Shown here: piece after piece, positions 35,801-45,900 of the stretch
Layout: every line of letters starts with the position of its first letter
Position numbering within the stretch: the stretch's first letter is position 1
From: Cinclus cinclus
Lineage: Eukaryota; Chordata; Aves; Passeriformes; Cinclidae
Assembly (NCBI RefSeq): GCF_963662255.1
Contig: NC_085047.1
Span: 112,440,214 to 112,504,213 of the forward strand
Length of the DNA stretch: 64,000 nt
Direction of reading: 5' to 3'
Notes under the pieces: generated by a model
What the model was told of the DNA's origin: nothing
What the model saw: only the letters and a program-made list of their open reading frames with translations
The model's database searches: none
Made by a program: the position numbers and the translations under genes

Positions 35801-38432
35801 TCAGACAGAGGCATCACCTGCTACCTATAAATGTGGCTCGTGAGTTCACAGAATTGAATCACAGAATTATTCAGGTAGGAAAAGACCTCTCAGATAATCA
35901 CTGCCAAGGCCACCACTAAACCATGTCCCCAAGTGCCACATCTACGTGTCTTTTAAGTCCCTCCAGGGACAGTGACTCTACCAGTGCCCTGGACAGCCTG
36001 TTCCTGTGCTCTGAGGGAAGAAAACAAAGACTTCCATGGGGCTGCTTTTCATACACACAGGGCTTTTTGAAGTGTCCTAGGCAGTCCTGTGTCCATTTGA
36101 CCTAAGACTCTGACCAAAAATCAGAGCCATTTTCTTATCCTAATGGCTCAAAGAGTGTTTTCTCTTTTTCAAGATTGTGTTTTCTGTTTTTCAACTTTAA
36201 CTGCTCTCCCTAGCCACAGCTGGCAATTAATAATAACAATTAAAGTAAGGTTATTTTAAAACCTGAATGCATTTGCATTAGCAACCACAGTGCCCAGAAC
36301 TGAAGGCTCTCTATGCCTTAAACCTATCCTGAGAAAGATTTTGATTTTAAGGCTTGAATTGTAACTGCCCCCATGCACAGTGACTCTGTCCTACCTATTG
36401 TGGGAGCTGGGATTAACATGTTACAACCACTCACAGCTACTTTAATGCAAGCCTAGTCAACACTTCTGTTCAGGAGTTGGGCTGCTTTGACACTGCTATC
36501 ACTGAATTTGTTAGAATTTTTCCTATTCTAGATAAGTGCAATGGACCAGACTCACACAGCCATATTTCAGTAGAAATTAAATAAATGTATTACAGATCCA
36601 GGCCCAAGTAAGTGCAACTCTGTCAGACAAGAAACCCTCCAGCAATCTTCTCTCTTTTACTAGAAGTTATTTCTGTTCACTATTCTTTCATTGATTCATT
36701 TGGTAGCTCAATGCCTTCCACAGAGTTTAACTTCTTGCTGAAAGTGAAGAGCTCTGGCTCTCTGGATAAGCTCCCTCAGCCTTAGCACAGACCACACAGA
36801 GCAAAAAAAAGCTGTGTTTACCTGTCTACCTACAAAACACCTGACAGCCCTGAACATGAGGTGAATTCCAGCACCTCTTCCAAAAGTCAGCACATTCTCA
36901 ACTCCTCAGTTTAGGGCATCTTACCTGGGTTGCCTGATGTGTGAGCCTCATCTCCCTTACAACACTGGATGGGTATAAGGCTGCTAATTAATAACTAACT
37001 TAAAAAAAAACCCTCTCTCCTGTATGTGCTTTTTCTCCAAGCCTGAACAAGTTAGTCTTTGTTTCAATACCACCAGTCTGGATAGCACCTAACAGCAAGT
37101 AAATCTAAGAGCTCTGGAAGGTAGTCACCCTTGTTTCCTACTCATTTGCATTCCATGGTGGGCTGATTTTAACATGCTCAGCCCAACTGAGCAATTTCCC
37201 TGTGATGCTTTCATGACAAGCAGTGCCTGAACCTGCAGCCTTTTCCTTCAGTTATGGGCACTCAAGTCCTTGTGGCTGCTTCCACAAACTGCAAGGAATC
37301 CACACTTTGCAGCGAGATGCAGAGAGCACTACGGAACACAAGAGTCCACAGCTGAAAGACAGAAAGCACTTGGGAGGTACTGTCCTGGTCCCCAGGCAAT
37401 CCCTAGATCTATGCTGTCAGGAATGGAATAATGATTGCTTGGCTCCCTGGCCTGACCCTGTGTCCTTCTCTCTGTCAGATGTGGCTAGTGGGACAAATAC
37501 TACTTGGAAAGGTGAGAAACAATATTCATTCTACAGTCTTTCCAAGGAATTCATTGAGGTCAATCAGCACTCCAGCTGCAGTTTAGCTCTTGGGGTCAGC
37601 TCTAGGCTGGTTCCCCAAAGCCATATATGTAATGTATACTAATATATAAAATATAAATGTAATATGCAATAATATATATATATATTTTTAAAATATATGG
37701 TAATAAAATATAAAACAGCTTATAAACCATATGTTTTATATAAACAAAACATATAGATTATACATTACATTACATGTATCATATATAATGTAAGGTATAG
37801 GAATAACATACATCCATGTGGAAACTGGGCATGAGGCACTTTCAGGTGCAGGAAACTTCAGACTGGCCTTACCAGCCTCAAACTGACTCCAGAGACACCA
37901 CTAAACTTAGTTCTAAGGTGCCAATATGCAGCTCCAAGTAGAATTTTTTGAAAAACATAGAAAAGAAGCTTTTGATACCATGAAGTAGAGGTAACAGGTA
38001 ACCCAAATGGGTTACACAGAATCACCTGCAATTGCACAAGTGCTGAAATATAACTTAAGCTTTCCTCGATTATGATCCTGAATATCAGTCGTGGAGACAG
38101 ATATCCATCCCCTCGCAGAAACAACAGAAGATAAAACTTTCTGCTGAATACACCGGGATGTTCCCAGCCGGGATCAGTTCAGTGCATTTATGTGCACTGA
38201 ACATTTATGGTTCCTTGAGAATGAGAGCACACGAGCCATCCTGCTCCCGTCCCGGATTTGTTAATGCTGCCAGCAAGACTCTCCCTGGATCCAATCTGAT
38301 CCCTCCCGAGCCCCTCCAGTGCCAGGAGACTTTTCCCGAGCGAGGACCCACGAGTCCCTCGGTTCCCAAGGGCTGGGGCAGCGCTTGCGGCAGCACCGGG
38401 GCAATACGTGCGTAAAACGGTGAAATACACGC

Positions 38433-38473
<41 letters not shown>

Positions 38474-38828
38474 AAAAAAAAATGAAAGCACGAGATGGAG
38501 CGCTGAGGAGGCGTGCCGGGGTCAGGGCGCACACGTGGTGCTTCCTTCTTTCCCCACGCCGTCCGCCGCCGGGGCTGCCGCTGCCCCGCCACAGCACCGG
38601 GACCTGCCCCTGCCCCTGTCCCAGTCCCTGCCCCTGTCCTTGTCCTTGTCCCTGCCCCGATCCCTGTCCGCTCCCCGGGCCGCCCCGGTCCGTACCGGCG
38701 GGGCGCTGGGTCCGCACGCCGATGTAGCCCCGCAGCTTTTTGAGGGCGCGGTCTCGGATGCGCTTCTCGTTGGCGGCCAAGCGCTGTGCGAACTGCACCT
38801 CGGGCGGCTGCACGGCCGCGGGAGCCAT
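19544..38828 (-). CDS. RRP1B: RRP1B, ribosomal RNA processing protein 1 homolog B (16 coding exons, 752 aa)
   Basis: Sixteen exons with GT-AG boundaries and consistent phases assemble into 752 residues, against about 758 in human RRP1B. The first 215 or so residues form the Nop52/RRP1 domain, with blocks such as [48 protein letters not shown] and [12 protein letters not shown]. The middle is acidic then Lys-rich, mainly in exon 13. The C terminus has KVTF (678-681), an RVxF-type protein phosphatase 1 docking motif, and a second RVAF (707-710). From the family, RRP1B is nucleolar, acts in 60S/rRNA maturation, targets PP1 to nucleoli and is a transcriptional co-factor. It lies head to head with HSF2BP. 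An in-frame extension exists upstream of the chosen ATG, but homology starts at MAPA, so 38828 is preferred. Confidence 0.95.
20777..20815. repeat. (AC)n microsatellite
   Basis: About 19 uninterrupted AC dinucleotides just inside RRP1B intron 15, 11 bp from the exon 15 donor. In transcript sense it is (GT)n. Confidence 0.98.
20826..20892 (-). CDS. RRP1B: RRP1B exon 15 (PP1-docking KVTF)
   Basis: Residues 668-689 plus one base ([19 protein letters not shown]...). KVTF at 678-681 matches the RVxF-type motif known to bind protein phosphatase 1 in human RRP1B. The acceptor is TTTGTAG|CTGAAC and the donor CTGCAG|GTGAGT. Confidence 0.95.
21645..21791 (-). CDS. RRP1B: RRP1B exon 14
   Basis: Residues 619-667 ([20 protein letters not shown]...), corresponding to human DFVKFDTPFLPKPLFF. 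The acceptor is CTTCACAG|GAAAG and the donor CTGCAG|GTGAGG. Confidence 0.94.
24507..25243 (-). CDS. RRP1B: RRP1B exon 13 (long, Lys-rich)
   Basis: At 737 nt this is the largest exon, ending at residue 618. It has several basic clusters ([27 protein letters not shown]), typical of the low-complexity middle of RRP1B. The acceptor is GATTTAG|AGGAT and the donor AAGGTG|GTATGT. An in-frame extension upstream of the acceptor is probably intron. Confidence 0.88.
25927..26052 (-). CDS. RRP1B: RRP1B exon 12
   Basis: Runs to residue 372. It has an acidic patch ([10 protein letters not shown]) followed by a basic cluster (RRKRKKK), a likely nuclear/nucleolar signal. The acceptor is CAACAG|GAATC and the donor AAAAG|GTAAGG. 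Confidence 0.92.
26459..26478 (-). CDS. RRP1B: RRP1B exon 11 (20-nt microexon)
   Basis: Only 20 nt long, completing KKFQDLAEG, which matches human KKFQDLSEG. The acceptor is ACCTGCAG|GTTCC and the donor GAAG|GTAAGG. Both neighbouring exons need it to keep phase. Confidence 0.9.
26907..27004 (-). CDS. RRP1B: RRP1B exon 10
   Basis: Residues 292-323 plus two bases ([20 protein letters not shown]...), aligned with human [10 protein letters not shown]. The acceptor is CAACAG|TTTGAT and the donor AAAAA|GTGAGT. Confidence 0.94.
27833..27924 (-). CDS. RRP1B: RRP1B exon 9 (tandem NAGNAG acceptor)
   Basis: Runs to residue 291 ([20 protein letters not shown]...). The acceptor reads ATAGCAG|ACAG, so splicing 3 nt upstream (exon start 27927) would add one Ala without changing frame. 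The donor is CTTCAG|GTTTGT. The sequence is poorly conserved but the phase fits. Confidence 0.82.
28148..28311 (-). CDS. RRP1B: RRP1B exon 8
   Basis: Runs to residue 260. It opens with the end of the conserved domain ([12 protein letters not shown]) and continues into an acidic linker ([16 protein letters not shown]). The acceptor is GACACAG|TCGG and the donor CAAAG|GTGAGG. Confidence 0.93.
28816..28880 (-). CDS. RRP1B: RRP1B exon 7
   Basis: Residues 185-205 plus two bases ([21 protein letters not shown]). The acceptor is CAAACAG|CTCACAG and the donor AAGGA|GTAAG. Confidence 0.94.
30283..30412 (-). CDS. RRP1B: RRP1B exon 6
   Basis: Runs to residue 184 ([16 protein letters not shown]... then [19 protein letters not shown]). 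The acceptor is a T-run ending TTTCAG, and the donor is AAGGAG|GTTAGA. Confidence 0.94.
31776..31837 (-). CDS. RRP1B: RRP1B exon 5
   Basis: Residues 121-140 plus two bases ([20 protein letters not shown]). The acceptor is TTTGCAG|CTGATG and the donor GAGGG|GTAAG. Confidence 0.93.
32827..32912 (-). CDS. RRP1B: RRP1B exon 4
   Basis: Runs to residue 120 ([19 protein letters not shown]...LDKYYM), one of the most conserved Nop52 blocks. The acceptor is TTGCAG|GACAC and the donor ACATG|GTAATT. Confidence 0.95.
33595..33652 (-). CDS. RRP1B: RRP1B exon 3
   Basis: Residues 73-91 plus one base ([19 protein letters not shown]). The acceptor is CTTTTAG|GAGG and the donor GGCTC|GTAAGT. Confidence 0.92.
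34538..34620 (-). CDS. RRP1B: RRP1B exon 2
   Basis: Runs to residue 72 ([20 protein letters not shown]...). The acceptor is ACCATAG|GTGGC and the donor CAG|GTATGG. At 83 nt it restores phase 0. Confidence 0.95.
35846..36026 (-). mobile_element. CR1 LINE 3' fragment, antisense
   Basis: The order tcacagaattattcaggtagg, aaaagacctctcag, ccaccactaaaccatgtcc, aagtgccacatctac, tccagggacagtgactc, cagcctgttcc is the reverse complement of the avian CR1 3' region. It sits in RRP1B intron 1, so it is in the sense of that gene. Confidence 0.9.
37622..37800. repeat. AT-rich low-complexity tract
   Basis: Nearly pure A/T with TA dinucleotide runs and repeated ataaaatata/tacatta words, in RRP1B intron 1. 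Confidence 0.85.
38441..38482. repeat. Poly(A) run
   Basis: About 41 nt of A with a single G at 38472 (poly-T in RRP1B sense). No retroposed body is recognisable beside it. It is preceded by two imperfect copies of a tacgcGTAAAA-type word. Confidence 0.95.
38603..38668. repeat. CCTGTC/CCCTGC short tandem repeat
   Basis: About eleven imperfect 6-bp units (cctgcc, cctgtc, cttgtc) lie about 30 bp inside RRP1B intron 1 from the exon 1 donor. In transcript sense it is G-rich (GACAGG/GGCAGG) with many GGG runs. Confidence 0.75.
38696..38828 (-). CDS. RRP1B: RRP1B exon 1 (coding part)
   Basis: Encodes residues 1-44 plus one base, beginning [21 protein letters not shown]. The donor is CGCCG|GTACGG at 38695. 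The first residues match the human protein closely. Confidence 0.93.
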
Positions 38829-39054
38829 GGCCCGGCCTGGCCCCGCTCCCGGCCCGCTCCTGCCCCGCTCCCGGCCCGGCCCGGCCCGTGCTGCCCGCGG
38901 CAGGCCCCGCCTGATGCCGTCACTGGCGGCGGGCTCTGCCGTCACCGCGGGAAGGCGGAGCGCAGGGATGGGCGGTGCGGGAGCCTCGCGGGGTGCGGGG
39001 CTCATCGGCACCAGCGGGGCGGGCTCAGCCACGAGAGGCACCGGCCCGGGCACC
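38829..39054 (-). promoter_or_regulatory. RRP1B: RRP1B-side promoter / CpG-rich region
   Basis: Very GC-rich with several GC boxes. The 8-mer TGCCGTCA, which contains a half-CRE on the gene strand (TGACGGCA), occurs exactly twice at 38915-38922 and 38937-38944, 22 bp apart. No TATA box is seen, consistent with a housekeeping CpG-island promoter. Confidence 0.55.
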
Positions 39055-39577
39055 CCACAGATCGCAAAGTCATTAAGGCTGGAAAAGAACCTCTGGGACC
39101 ATCGAGTCCAATCTGTGAACGATCTGTGACCCTGTTAGCCAGCCCATGGCACTAAGTGCCACGGTCCTTCCTGAATCGAGGGGCCCGCAGCTGGACACAG
39201 CACCTGAGCTGTGGCCTCACCTGTGTCCAGTACAGAGCCATAATCGTTGTCCTGCTCCTGCTGGCCACACTATTGTCGACACAAGCCAGGTGCCATTGGC
39301 CTTCTCGGCCGCCTGGGCACACCTGCCTCATGTTCAGCCTCTGTGACCAGCATCCCCCAGGTCCTTTTCCTCTGGGCAGCTTTCCAGACTCTTGTTTCCT
39401 CAGCCTGGAGCTGCAGGGGCTTCTTGGGACCCAAGTGCAGGACCCAGCAGCTGGCCTTGTTGAACCTCACACCACTGGCCTCGGTCCTTCCTTCCATCCA
39501 GCCTGTCCAGATCTCCCTGCAGAGCCTCTCTGCCCTCCAGCACATCAGTCAGTACTCGTTCCCAACTTGGTGTCACT
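39055..39577 (-). mobile_element. CR1 LINE, antisense, between the two divergent promoters
   Basis: The plus strand reads the reverse complement of about 0.5 kb of CR1 3' sequence. It starts gtcattaaggctggaaaagaacctc and passes ggacacagcacctgagctgtg, cctcacctgtgtccagtac, ttgttgaacctcacaccactgg and cagcctgtccagatctcc. It splits the GC-rich region between the RRP1B and HSF2BP starts. Confidence 0.92.
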
Positions 39578-39671
39578 CCCTGGAGCCTCCAGCCGCACCG
39601 GCACCACAGCAAGGCCGGGCTGCAGCTCCCCACAACACTGCCTTGCTCTGGCCGTCCCCGGCAGCCCAGTA

Positions 39672-39759
39672 TTGTCCCGGTATTGCCATGGTGTTATCCC
39701 GATGTTGTCGCGCTGTTATCCCACTGTCATCCCGGTATCCTCGCGGTGTTGTCCCGGGG
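39672..39759. repeat. 11-bp x 8 minisatellite
   Basis: Eight consecutive 11-bp units of the form TTRTCCCGRTG (for example ttgtcccggta, ttatcccgatg, ttatcccactg, ttgtcccgggg) with no indels. It lies about 170 bp upstream of the HSF2BP ATG. Confidence 0.85.
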
Positions 39760-39930
39760 CCACTCCGGCGGGGGCGGAGCCTGACCCAAAGACCACGCCC
39801 CCGATACGCACCCGCCCAATCGGAGCCGGCGTAGCCACACCGGGGGCGTGGCCACAGGGTGCTCCTTCCCGCCCTCACGCCCGCTCTCCCTCCTCCCGTC
39901 CCGTACGACGCCGCTGTCGCCGCTGTCGCG
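39760..39930 (+). promoter_or_regulatory. HSF2BP: HSF2BP proximal promoter
   Basis: A CCAAT box is at 39816-39820 and is flanked by GC/KLF-type boxes (ccacgccccc near 39793 and gggggcgtgg near 39842). It is GC-rich, lacks a TATA box, and lies 110 bp above the predicted ATG. Confidence 0.55.
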
Positions 39931-39966
39931 ATGTGGCGCAGCGCCGGCCTCGCTGGCGACGCGCAG
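39931..39966 (+). CDS. HSF2BP: HSF2BP exon 1 (coding part)
   Basis: Twelve codons, phase 0, donor GCGCAG|GTATCG. It is assigned from position, CpG-rich context and frame. The protein segment itself is not conserved, so an alternative first exon is possible. Confidence 0.7.
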
Positions 39967-42900
39967 GTATCGCGAGCGGCCCGGGGCTGGCTCTGAGGCC
40001 GGGCCCGGCCCGGAGATCCAGGCGGGCGTGTGTGCCCCGAGGAGCAGAAGGAGCGGGGGATTGTGTGGTGGTCCTGGGTCTCATGGGGCCCTGAGGGGGC
40101 GGTGGAGGGGCCGCAGGTAGAGCGGAGCGTGGTGGGGGCTGTAGGGCGGTGCCAGAGGCACCCTGGGCTGGTGAGGAGTGAGTGGGGAGGGGGCTGGCTG
40201 TGATTGCTTGCTGGGGTTCATCGCCAGCTGGAGCTCTGCACTGCTCGGCCCCCCCTCCCACCTGGATTCCCTTCCCTGGGCTCACACCAGGCAGGACATG
40301 AGCTCAGGGTGACTTCACCCCTGTGAAAGAAGTCAGATTTCCTACCTCCAGGCACCTGCTGCTACTGTAAGGACTGGACAGAAAACTCCTGTTCTCCTCT
40401 GGCTGTATTTGCCTTTAACATACTCTTATAGTGCAGAGAGATGTGGAGAAGCTGCTTAAACAGAGAAAACAAAACCTGTCTACTGTAATTGCAGCACTGC
40501 AAAGACCTGTGCTTACAGTGGGAACTACAAATGAGAGTTTTCTCCTTACTGCAGTTTTTATTATCTCTACACCAGTTATTCACACTGTGCTTTATTTGAA
40601 TTCAGCTTCTGCTGGTGAACAGAGATATTTTATGTACCAAATTTTGCTCCATAAGTCTGAGCAATACTGAATTCTCTCTGTCATCCGTGGTTGTTGACGT
40701 GCAGATGACATTTCTCTAAAGACTCCTCTTCCCATTTGTTTGTTCCATGCTTTCTTGAAACCTAGACGAGTAGAATTTTTTTAGAGTCACGTTGTGTGGT
40801 GCTGCTTGACCTTATGAACATTGCCATAAGCACTTCCTGGATGCATCTTAAAGCTTACAGTTCAAATTAAAAAACAATCCTTCTTCCATACCTTCATTAC
40901 AGCTCTGAACCTGCAGAGGTGGGACTGACCTGTCCCAAAACTCTCTGGATTTGAAAGACAGCTGGGAAAGAAATAGAGGAGGAAGCAAAACTGAAGGGAA
41001 ATGTTCAATCTGTGGAAACAGGGAAGCAGGAAGAATTGTAGGGAATGGCTGGAGAGATTGCCTTCTGTTTGTCTTGTGTGTCTGCTCTTGAGAGGTTTGT
41101 GGGGATGGCACATTTGGAACCTGTAGGAGATTAGATTTTGTCTGTTAGCCTCTTCCCTCTGGAATAAGATTTGACACATAAAAAATCTCTTTTTGTCAGC
41201 ACTGTTCTCAGTGCAGTGTGAAGCAATACTAAGATACAACTTTGCATTCTGAAAGTGTATTAAGTGATTGATGTTTTAGTCAAAACCTGTCAAAACTTTC
41301 TTTTTCTTGGTGTGTGTGTATCAGCCTTTTTCATATCCAATATAGCATGCATTTGTGTGCATCAGAAATTGAACTTAATGGGTTTTTTTGTACAGAAATA
41401 GCTTTGTAATTTTGAAATTAACATACATGCTGCTGGAATATTGAATGAAAATCGTTCTATAGCTATAGTTTGGCAGGAGAGGAAGCTAGGAAACATTTCT
41501 GTTTTACCTTGGGATTAAATTATTTATGTGAGATTGGGTTGCAGATGTCTGGAAATAATTTTTGCTCTTCAAAAAAAGATAAATTGGTTTGAAAACATGT
41601 TCAGCTTCCTCCAGAAAAGTTGTTGTAATTTAGGACTGAGGATCTTTTAAATGTTTGAATTAATTAAAACGCTGAGTAATTGTATCCTTTTTGACAGTCA
41701 TGAAACACCAGCTTGGTGTATGCTGCTCACATTTTAAAATGTGAGTGTTAATTTTTGCAGCATTCTCAGATGCACTGCATACATTTTGGGTGAAGAAACA
41801 CATGCAGAGAGGTAATACTGTTTACTTTAGGCCATTTCAAAATTAAGATTACAGTCAAAGGATCAACCTCAGAGACTTTTGGATTTGATTGCTGGATAGT
41901 TCTCCTTAAAGTTACAAATTTCTGAAGTGATGTCATAGAGAGGAATATTTTTGTCCAAGAAAAGAAACTGAAGCAGAAAAGCACTACAGTGTCTTTGGTT
42001 GGTTATTGGTTTGTTTGTTTTTGTTTTGCTTTGTTGTTTTATTTCAGAAGGCTGAGACCAAAGAGGAATTTGTGAAAGTTAGAAGGAGGGATTTGGAAAG
42101 GCTGACAACTGAAGTTATGCAACTGCGGGATTTCTTACCCAAAATAGTAAATGGAGATATCTTGGGGACATTCCAGAAGTTGGATGCTATTGAATCAAGT
42201 GAGTAGCACTATCTTACAAGCTCTTGCAGTTTCTGCCAGAACTGCTTAGAACAAAGTGTTGTGCCCCAGAAATAGTAGTAGTTTGTGGAGCTATTCCAGA
42301 TTCAACTGTGTTGTTCAGTGACTGCTTCAGTAAATTAATATGTTTATAGTGAAGAAAATTACAGGCTGCCTTAGGAATAATCAGAAATGTCAAATTAATC
42401 TTTAAAAATATTTTACTCTGGATAAAAACATACATACATAGTTCAGGCAGTAAGGGAAGCTGTATGAGGAAGAAATAGTTGTTTTCCTTTGAAAATGGCA
42501 AAAGCATTTTGTTTTTCAAAAGGTCACTGTGCAGAAAAAAAAAAGCCTACAAAATAATGGTAAATAGCAGTGGGTAAGAATTTGAAGGAAGAGTGTGTTA
42601 ATCTGTCTTGTTTTTTAGCTTGTGTACTTTACTAATAATAATAAAAAAAAAGATTCTGTAATAAAAGTCCTTTCACTCCTGTCCATAAAGTCCAGTTTTT
42701 CAATGTTGAGTTTCTCTGTGCATTGTTTTTTTTTTTAAATTACCCCACTCCCAGCATGCCATCAGGGCCAGATAGGAGTCAGCTCCATCCCTTGCCTGTA
42801 GCTTACCTGCAGCTGTACAATTTACCTGAATTTGGGTTTGCCTGAAAAGACATGGAACAAGCACTGAGACAGATTACAGAGAGTGTGTCTCTTCTAGAAT

Positions 42901-45900
42901 ATCAAGTGGTAAATGGGAACTTAATTTGCAGCAGCCAGCTAAGGAAGAGCAAGAGAGGGGCTCAAGGCCTGTGTCTGACAATGTAATACAAGGGGCAGAG
43001 TTTCCAGCTGCCTCAGTGATCCACTCTTTGGGAAACTTTTTCTGTGTCACAAACAGTGGATAGGCTCTGAAAGTGTTCTCTTTCTGCTGTTGCAATGCAT
43101 TGTGTTTCCAGCTGTGTTAAGTGTTCAAGATCCTCAATTAGCTATTACCTACCTGTCTTGAGATTCCTCTCACTGATCCTTCTTACATTCCTTATGCCAG
43201 GCATCAAGGAAACACTCTTGGGGCCACCCAGAGCAGGCTCATGGCATCAACATGGGGATTTTAAGGCTCCTTGAAATGTTGTGCTGTCTGCCCAGCATTC
43301 TGTGGGTCCTCTAGGGCAGGGCCTGAAACTGACTTTGAATTCTCTTGAGTCTTTCTCCACAGTGAAGATTTCTCTTGCAGGTAATGAGGTCATTTCAGTA
43401 TTTATTCAGGCTCTGGCCATTGTGTGCCCCTACAGCTGGATAAGCCAAGTGGAGGTTTTTGCTGCTTTCGTCTTCTCCTACCTCAGCAGCATGAAGTAAA
43501 GCAGACTGAAAAGAGGCTTTGGAGCATACAAATCACTGAAGGTTGGACATCACAGGAACACAAGCAGCCCTCACTCTCAGAATGGTGCTGTGTGCTACAT
43601 ACAACCTCTTGGTATGGCATGTGAAGCTCACAGGGGTCCTGGCAGCTCCTGGAGACGTTTTTTCATGTTGGTCTTAGAGGAGCCTAATGTGTGATCTGTA
43701 CGTCTCCAGACTTCCCTCAGCTGTTGCAGTTTTCTGGGTACTGTTGAAGTGTGCTTGAGCAGCAGCCTCCTGCTCCTCAAGAAGTGCAGATTACAGTTAG
43801 AGACTTTCAACACCTCTGGCCTATTCAGCTGTGGGACTGATAGAGTCTTGAACAGCTTTGAGAAACCTTGAGATCTTTGCACATTTCACTGCTGTGTTTA
43901 GGTCAATAGAACTCCCATTTCCTGAGGCTTCCTGGGGTGATGTCTAAGATCTGAGCTGGCAGTGCTTTTCAGGCTGCTCTCAGGGCCTCATTAAGATTCT
44001 TGCCAGGGTAATTGTTAATTTTGAAAAGAGGGTTCTTTTCTGTTCTTATTACCCTTCTCACAGGAAGAGTGCTTGGCTCCAGGAGTCTTAGAAGTACAGG
44101 TCAAACAATTTTTCTGCATTATTATGGATATGTTTAGTGTAACTCACTCCACTTGGAGAGTAATAAAAATAGCATTTCACATTGATCTAGCATTTGGATC
44201 AGTGGAATTGGAATTCCATCACTTGTTGGCATTCATCCCTATTGTACTCAGTTCTCCACCTCCCAAACCTTTGAGATTAGATCTCTAGTCCAGAAAATCT
44301 CTTGGTATGACCTATAACTTTCTGTGGATGAGAACGAATCTACCTCACATCTGAAATGGGAGCCTTCTCTTCTTTCCTGTGCCCAGTGTCTTGTTCTGCT
44401 TTTGAGTCTCTATCTTGGAAGCACGTTCCACTTCCCAGAGTCTGATTTACCACTGCAGTGGTGAAGTTATATATTTCTTCTTTGTGTGAAGGTACAATTT
44501 CAATTTTTTTATTTTGCTCACCCAAGTTGGTAGTGAAAGCTGCTTCTTTCTCTTCAGAGTAAAGGCCCCGCTGGGAGGGCTGCCTGGGCATAGCAGGGGA
44601 GCTTCCACAAATGAGGAACAACTAGAAGTAAGTCTCTTTTCAGCAGCTTCCACTATTCTCCTTTTTTTCTCCTTCTACATAAAATATTGTGATACCTTAG
44701 AGGATGTTGACACATCCTTCTTTTATCTGAAGCCCTTAAAAAAGTCCAGGTTGCATTGTGTTACCACTCAGTAGTCAATATTATTCTCCTTGTGGCTCAG
44801 GTTTCAGGTCCTTTGAAGTTTGCTGGTGAAGGATGTGGCATCTTCATGAGTCTGCTGGCTAGATTCAGGTTGGATCCATCCTCTCAAAGGCTGGAAGTGA
44901 GTCTTCTTTTTCTGGAGAGCTTGTTTCCTTGCAGGGACAGGGATTTTCACTGGATGAGCTTAACCTGGCAAGGCTAAACAGGTTCTTGGCCTGCTGTAGG
45001 TGAGCAGAGCATGTTCTATTCCCCCTCAAGACATCTTCAGTCAGCTTCTTGGGACTCACACTCACATAGTCAGAAGTGCATGAGACTGAATTTTCTTCAC
45101 TTGACAGAAGGAAAGTTCCTTGCCACTGACCATAGTTATCCTGAAGAACTTAATTAACCCATTCCTCCTTTCATTCTTTTCCTTTGGACTGCAGGTTGAA
45201 AAGAAGTGAGTTGCTCAGAGAGCATGTCCTGGCACAGAGATATTTCTCAGCAGTTAGCCCTTGCCTTGCCTCTTTGCTTTCTGCTAAAAAGTGTTGCTGG
45301 CTTGGAATCACTCAAGGGCTGAGTGGAAATGTCTTCTACCTCTTCATATTAATCACAGCTTTTCTCCTTTTATACGGGCTACTCAAGGCAATGTGTGTGT
45401 ATTTAAGATGATAAACTTGTCAGTTAGGACCATAGCAGGAAGATATTTCTTTTCAAATCATGTAGAATTACTAAGTAGAATGCCAGAAGCCAAGTCCTTT
45501 GTTTAATAAGAACATATTTAGATAATTTTAAATTGTGTTGCCTTTTATGGTCGAAATTGATATGATTTTTGGTGATTCCATTGAAAAAAATACTGTCACA
45601 TGCCTGGGGAAGTATTTCAAGTGTATTAAGCCATAGACCAAACTGTCATGTTCAAGGGTGTGGTGTTTGAAGTGGGGTGTATTTTATTTTTTTTAAACTA
45701 ACCAAGGTTACAGTAGATGTTGTTCGGATTTTACTTTTTGGAACTACTTAAAACATGTTTCCTTTTTTCAGTATAGATACTGAGCATCCGAGACCTGGTT
45801 GTTTAAAGTAAAATACCATACACACCTGTAAAATGAACTGAACTGTCCTTCTAAGAGAATTTTTTTTTAAACAGGCATCATGCTGGTGAAATGGAATACT

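Larger units (their letters stand above)
19735..38695 (-). other. RRP1B: RRP1B introns: contents
   Basis: The fifteen introns are mostly unremarkable AT-rich DNA. The largest are intron 1 (34621-38695), intron 13 (21792-24506), intron 6 (28881-30282) and intron 5 (30413-31775). Identified content is a CA microsatellite in intron 15, and a CR1 fragment, an AT-rich tract, a poly(A) run and a CCTGTC-type repeat in intron 1. I did not find a convincing snoRNA, although a targeted covariance search was not possible. Other introns show no gene or recognised repeat. Confidence 0.6.

Noticed and set aside
38205..39053. 282-codon minus-strand frame starting upstream of RRP1B exon 1
   Set aside because: It reads through GC-rich promoter, exon 1 and the intron 1 poly-U. 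Homology to RRP1B starts only at MAPA (38828) and stops at the exon 1 donor.
39156..40094. 312-codon plus-strand frame over the HSF2BP promoter
   Set aside because: It covers the antisense CR1 copy, the 11-bp minisatellite and GC-rich promoter, with no recognisable protein.
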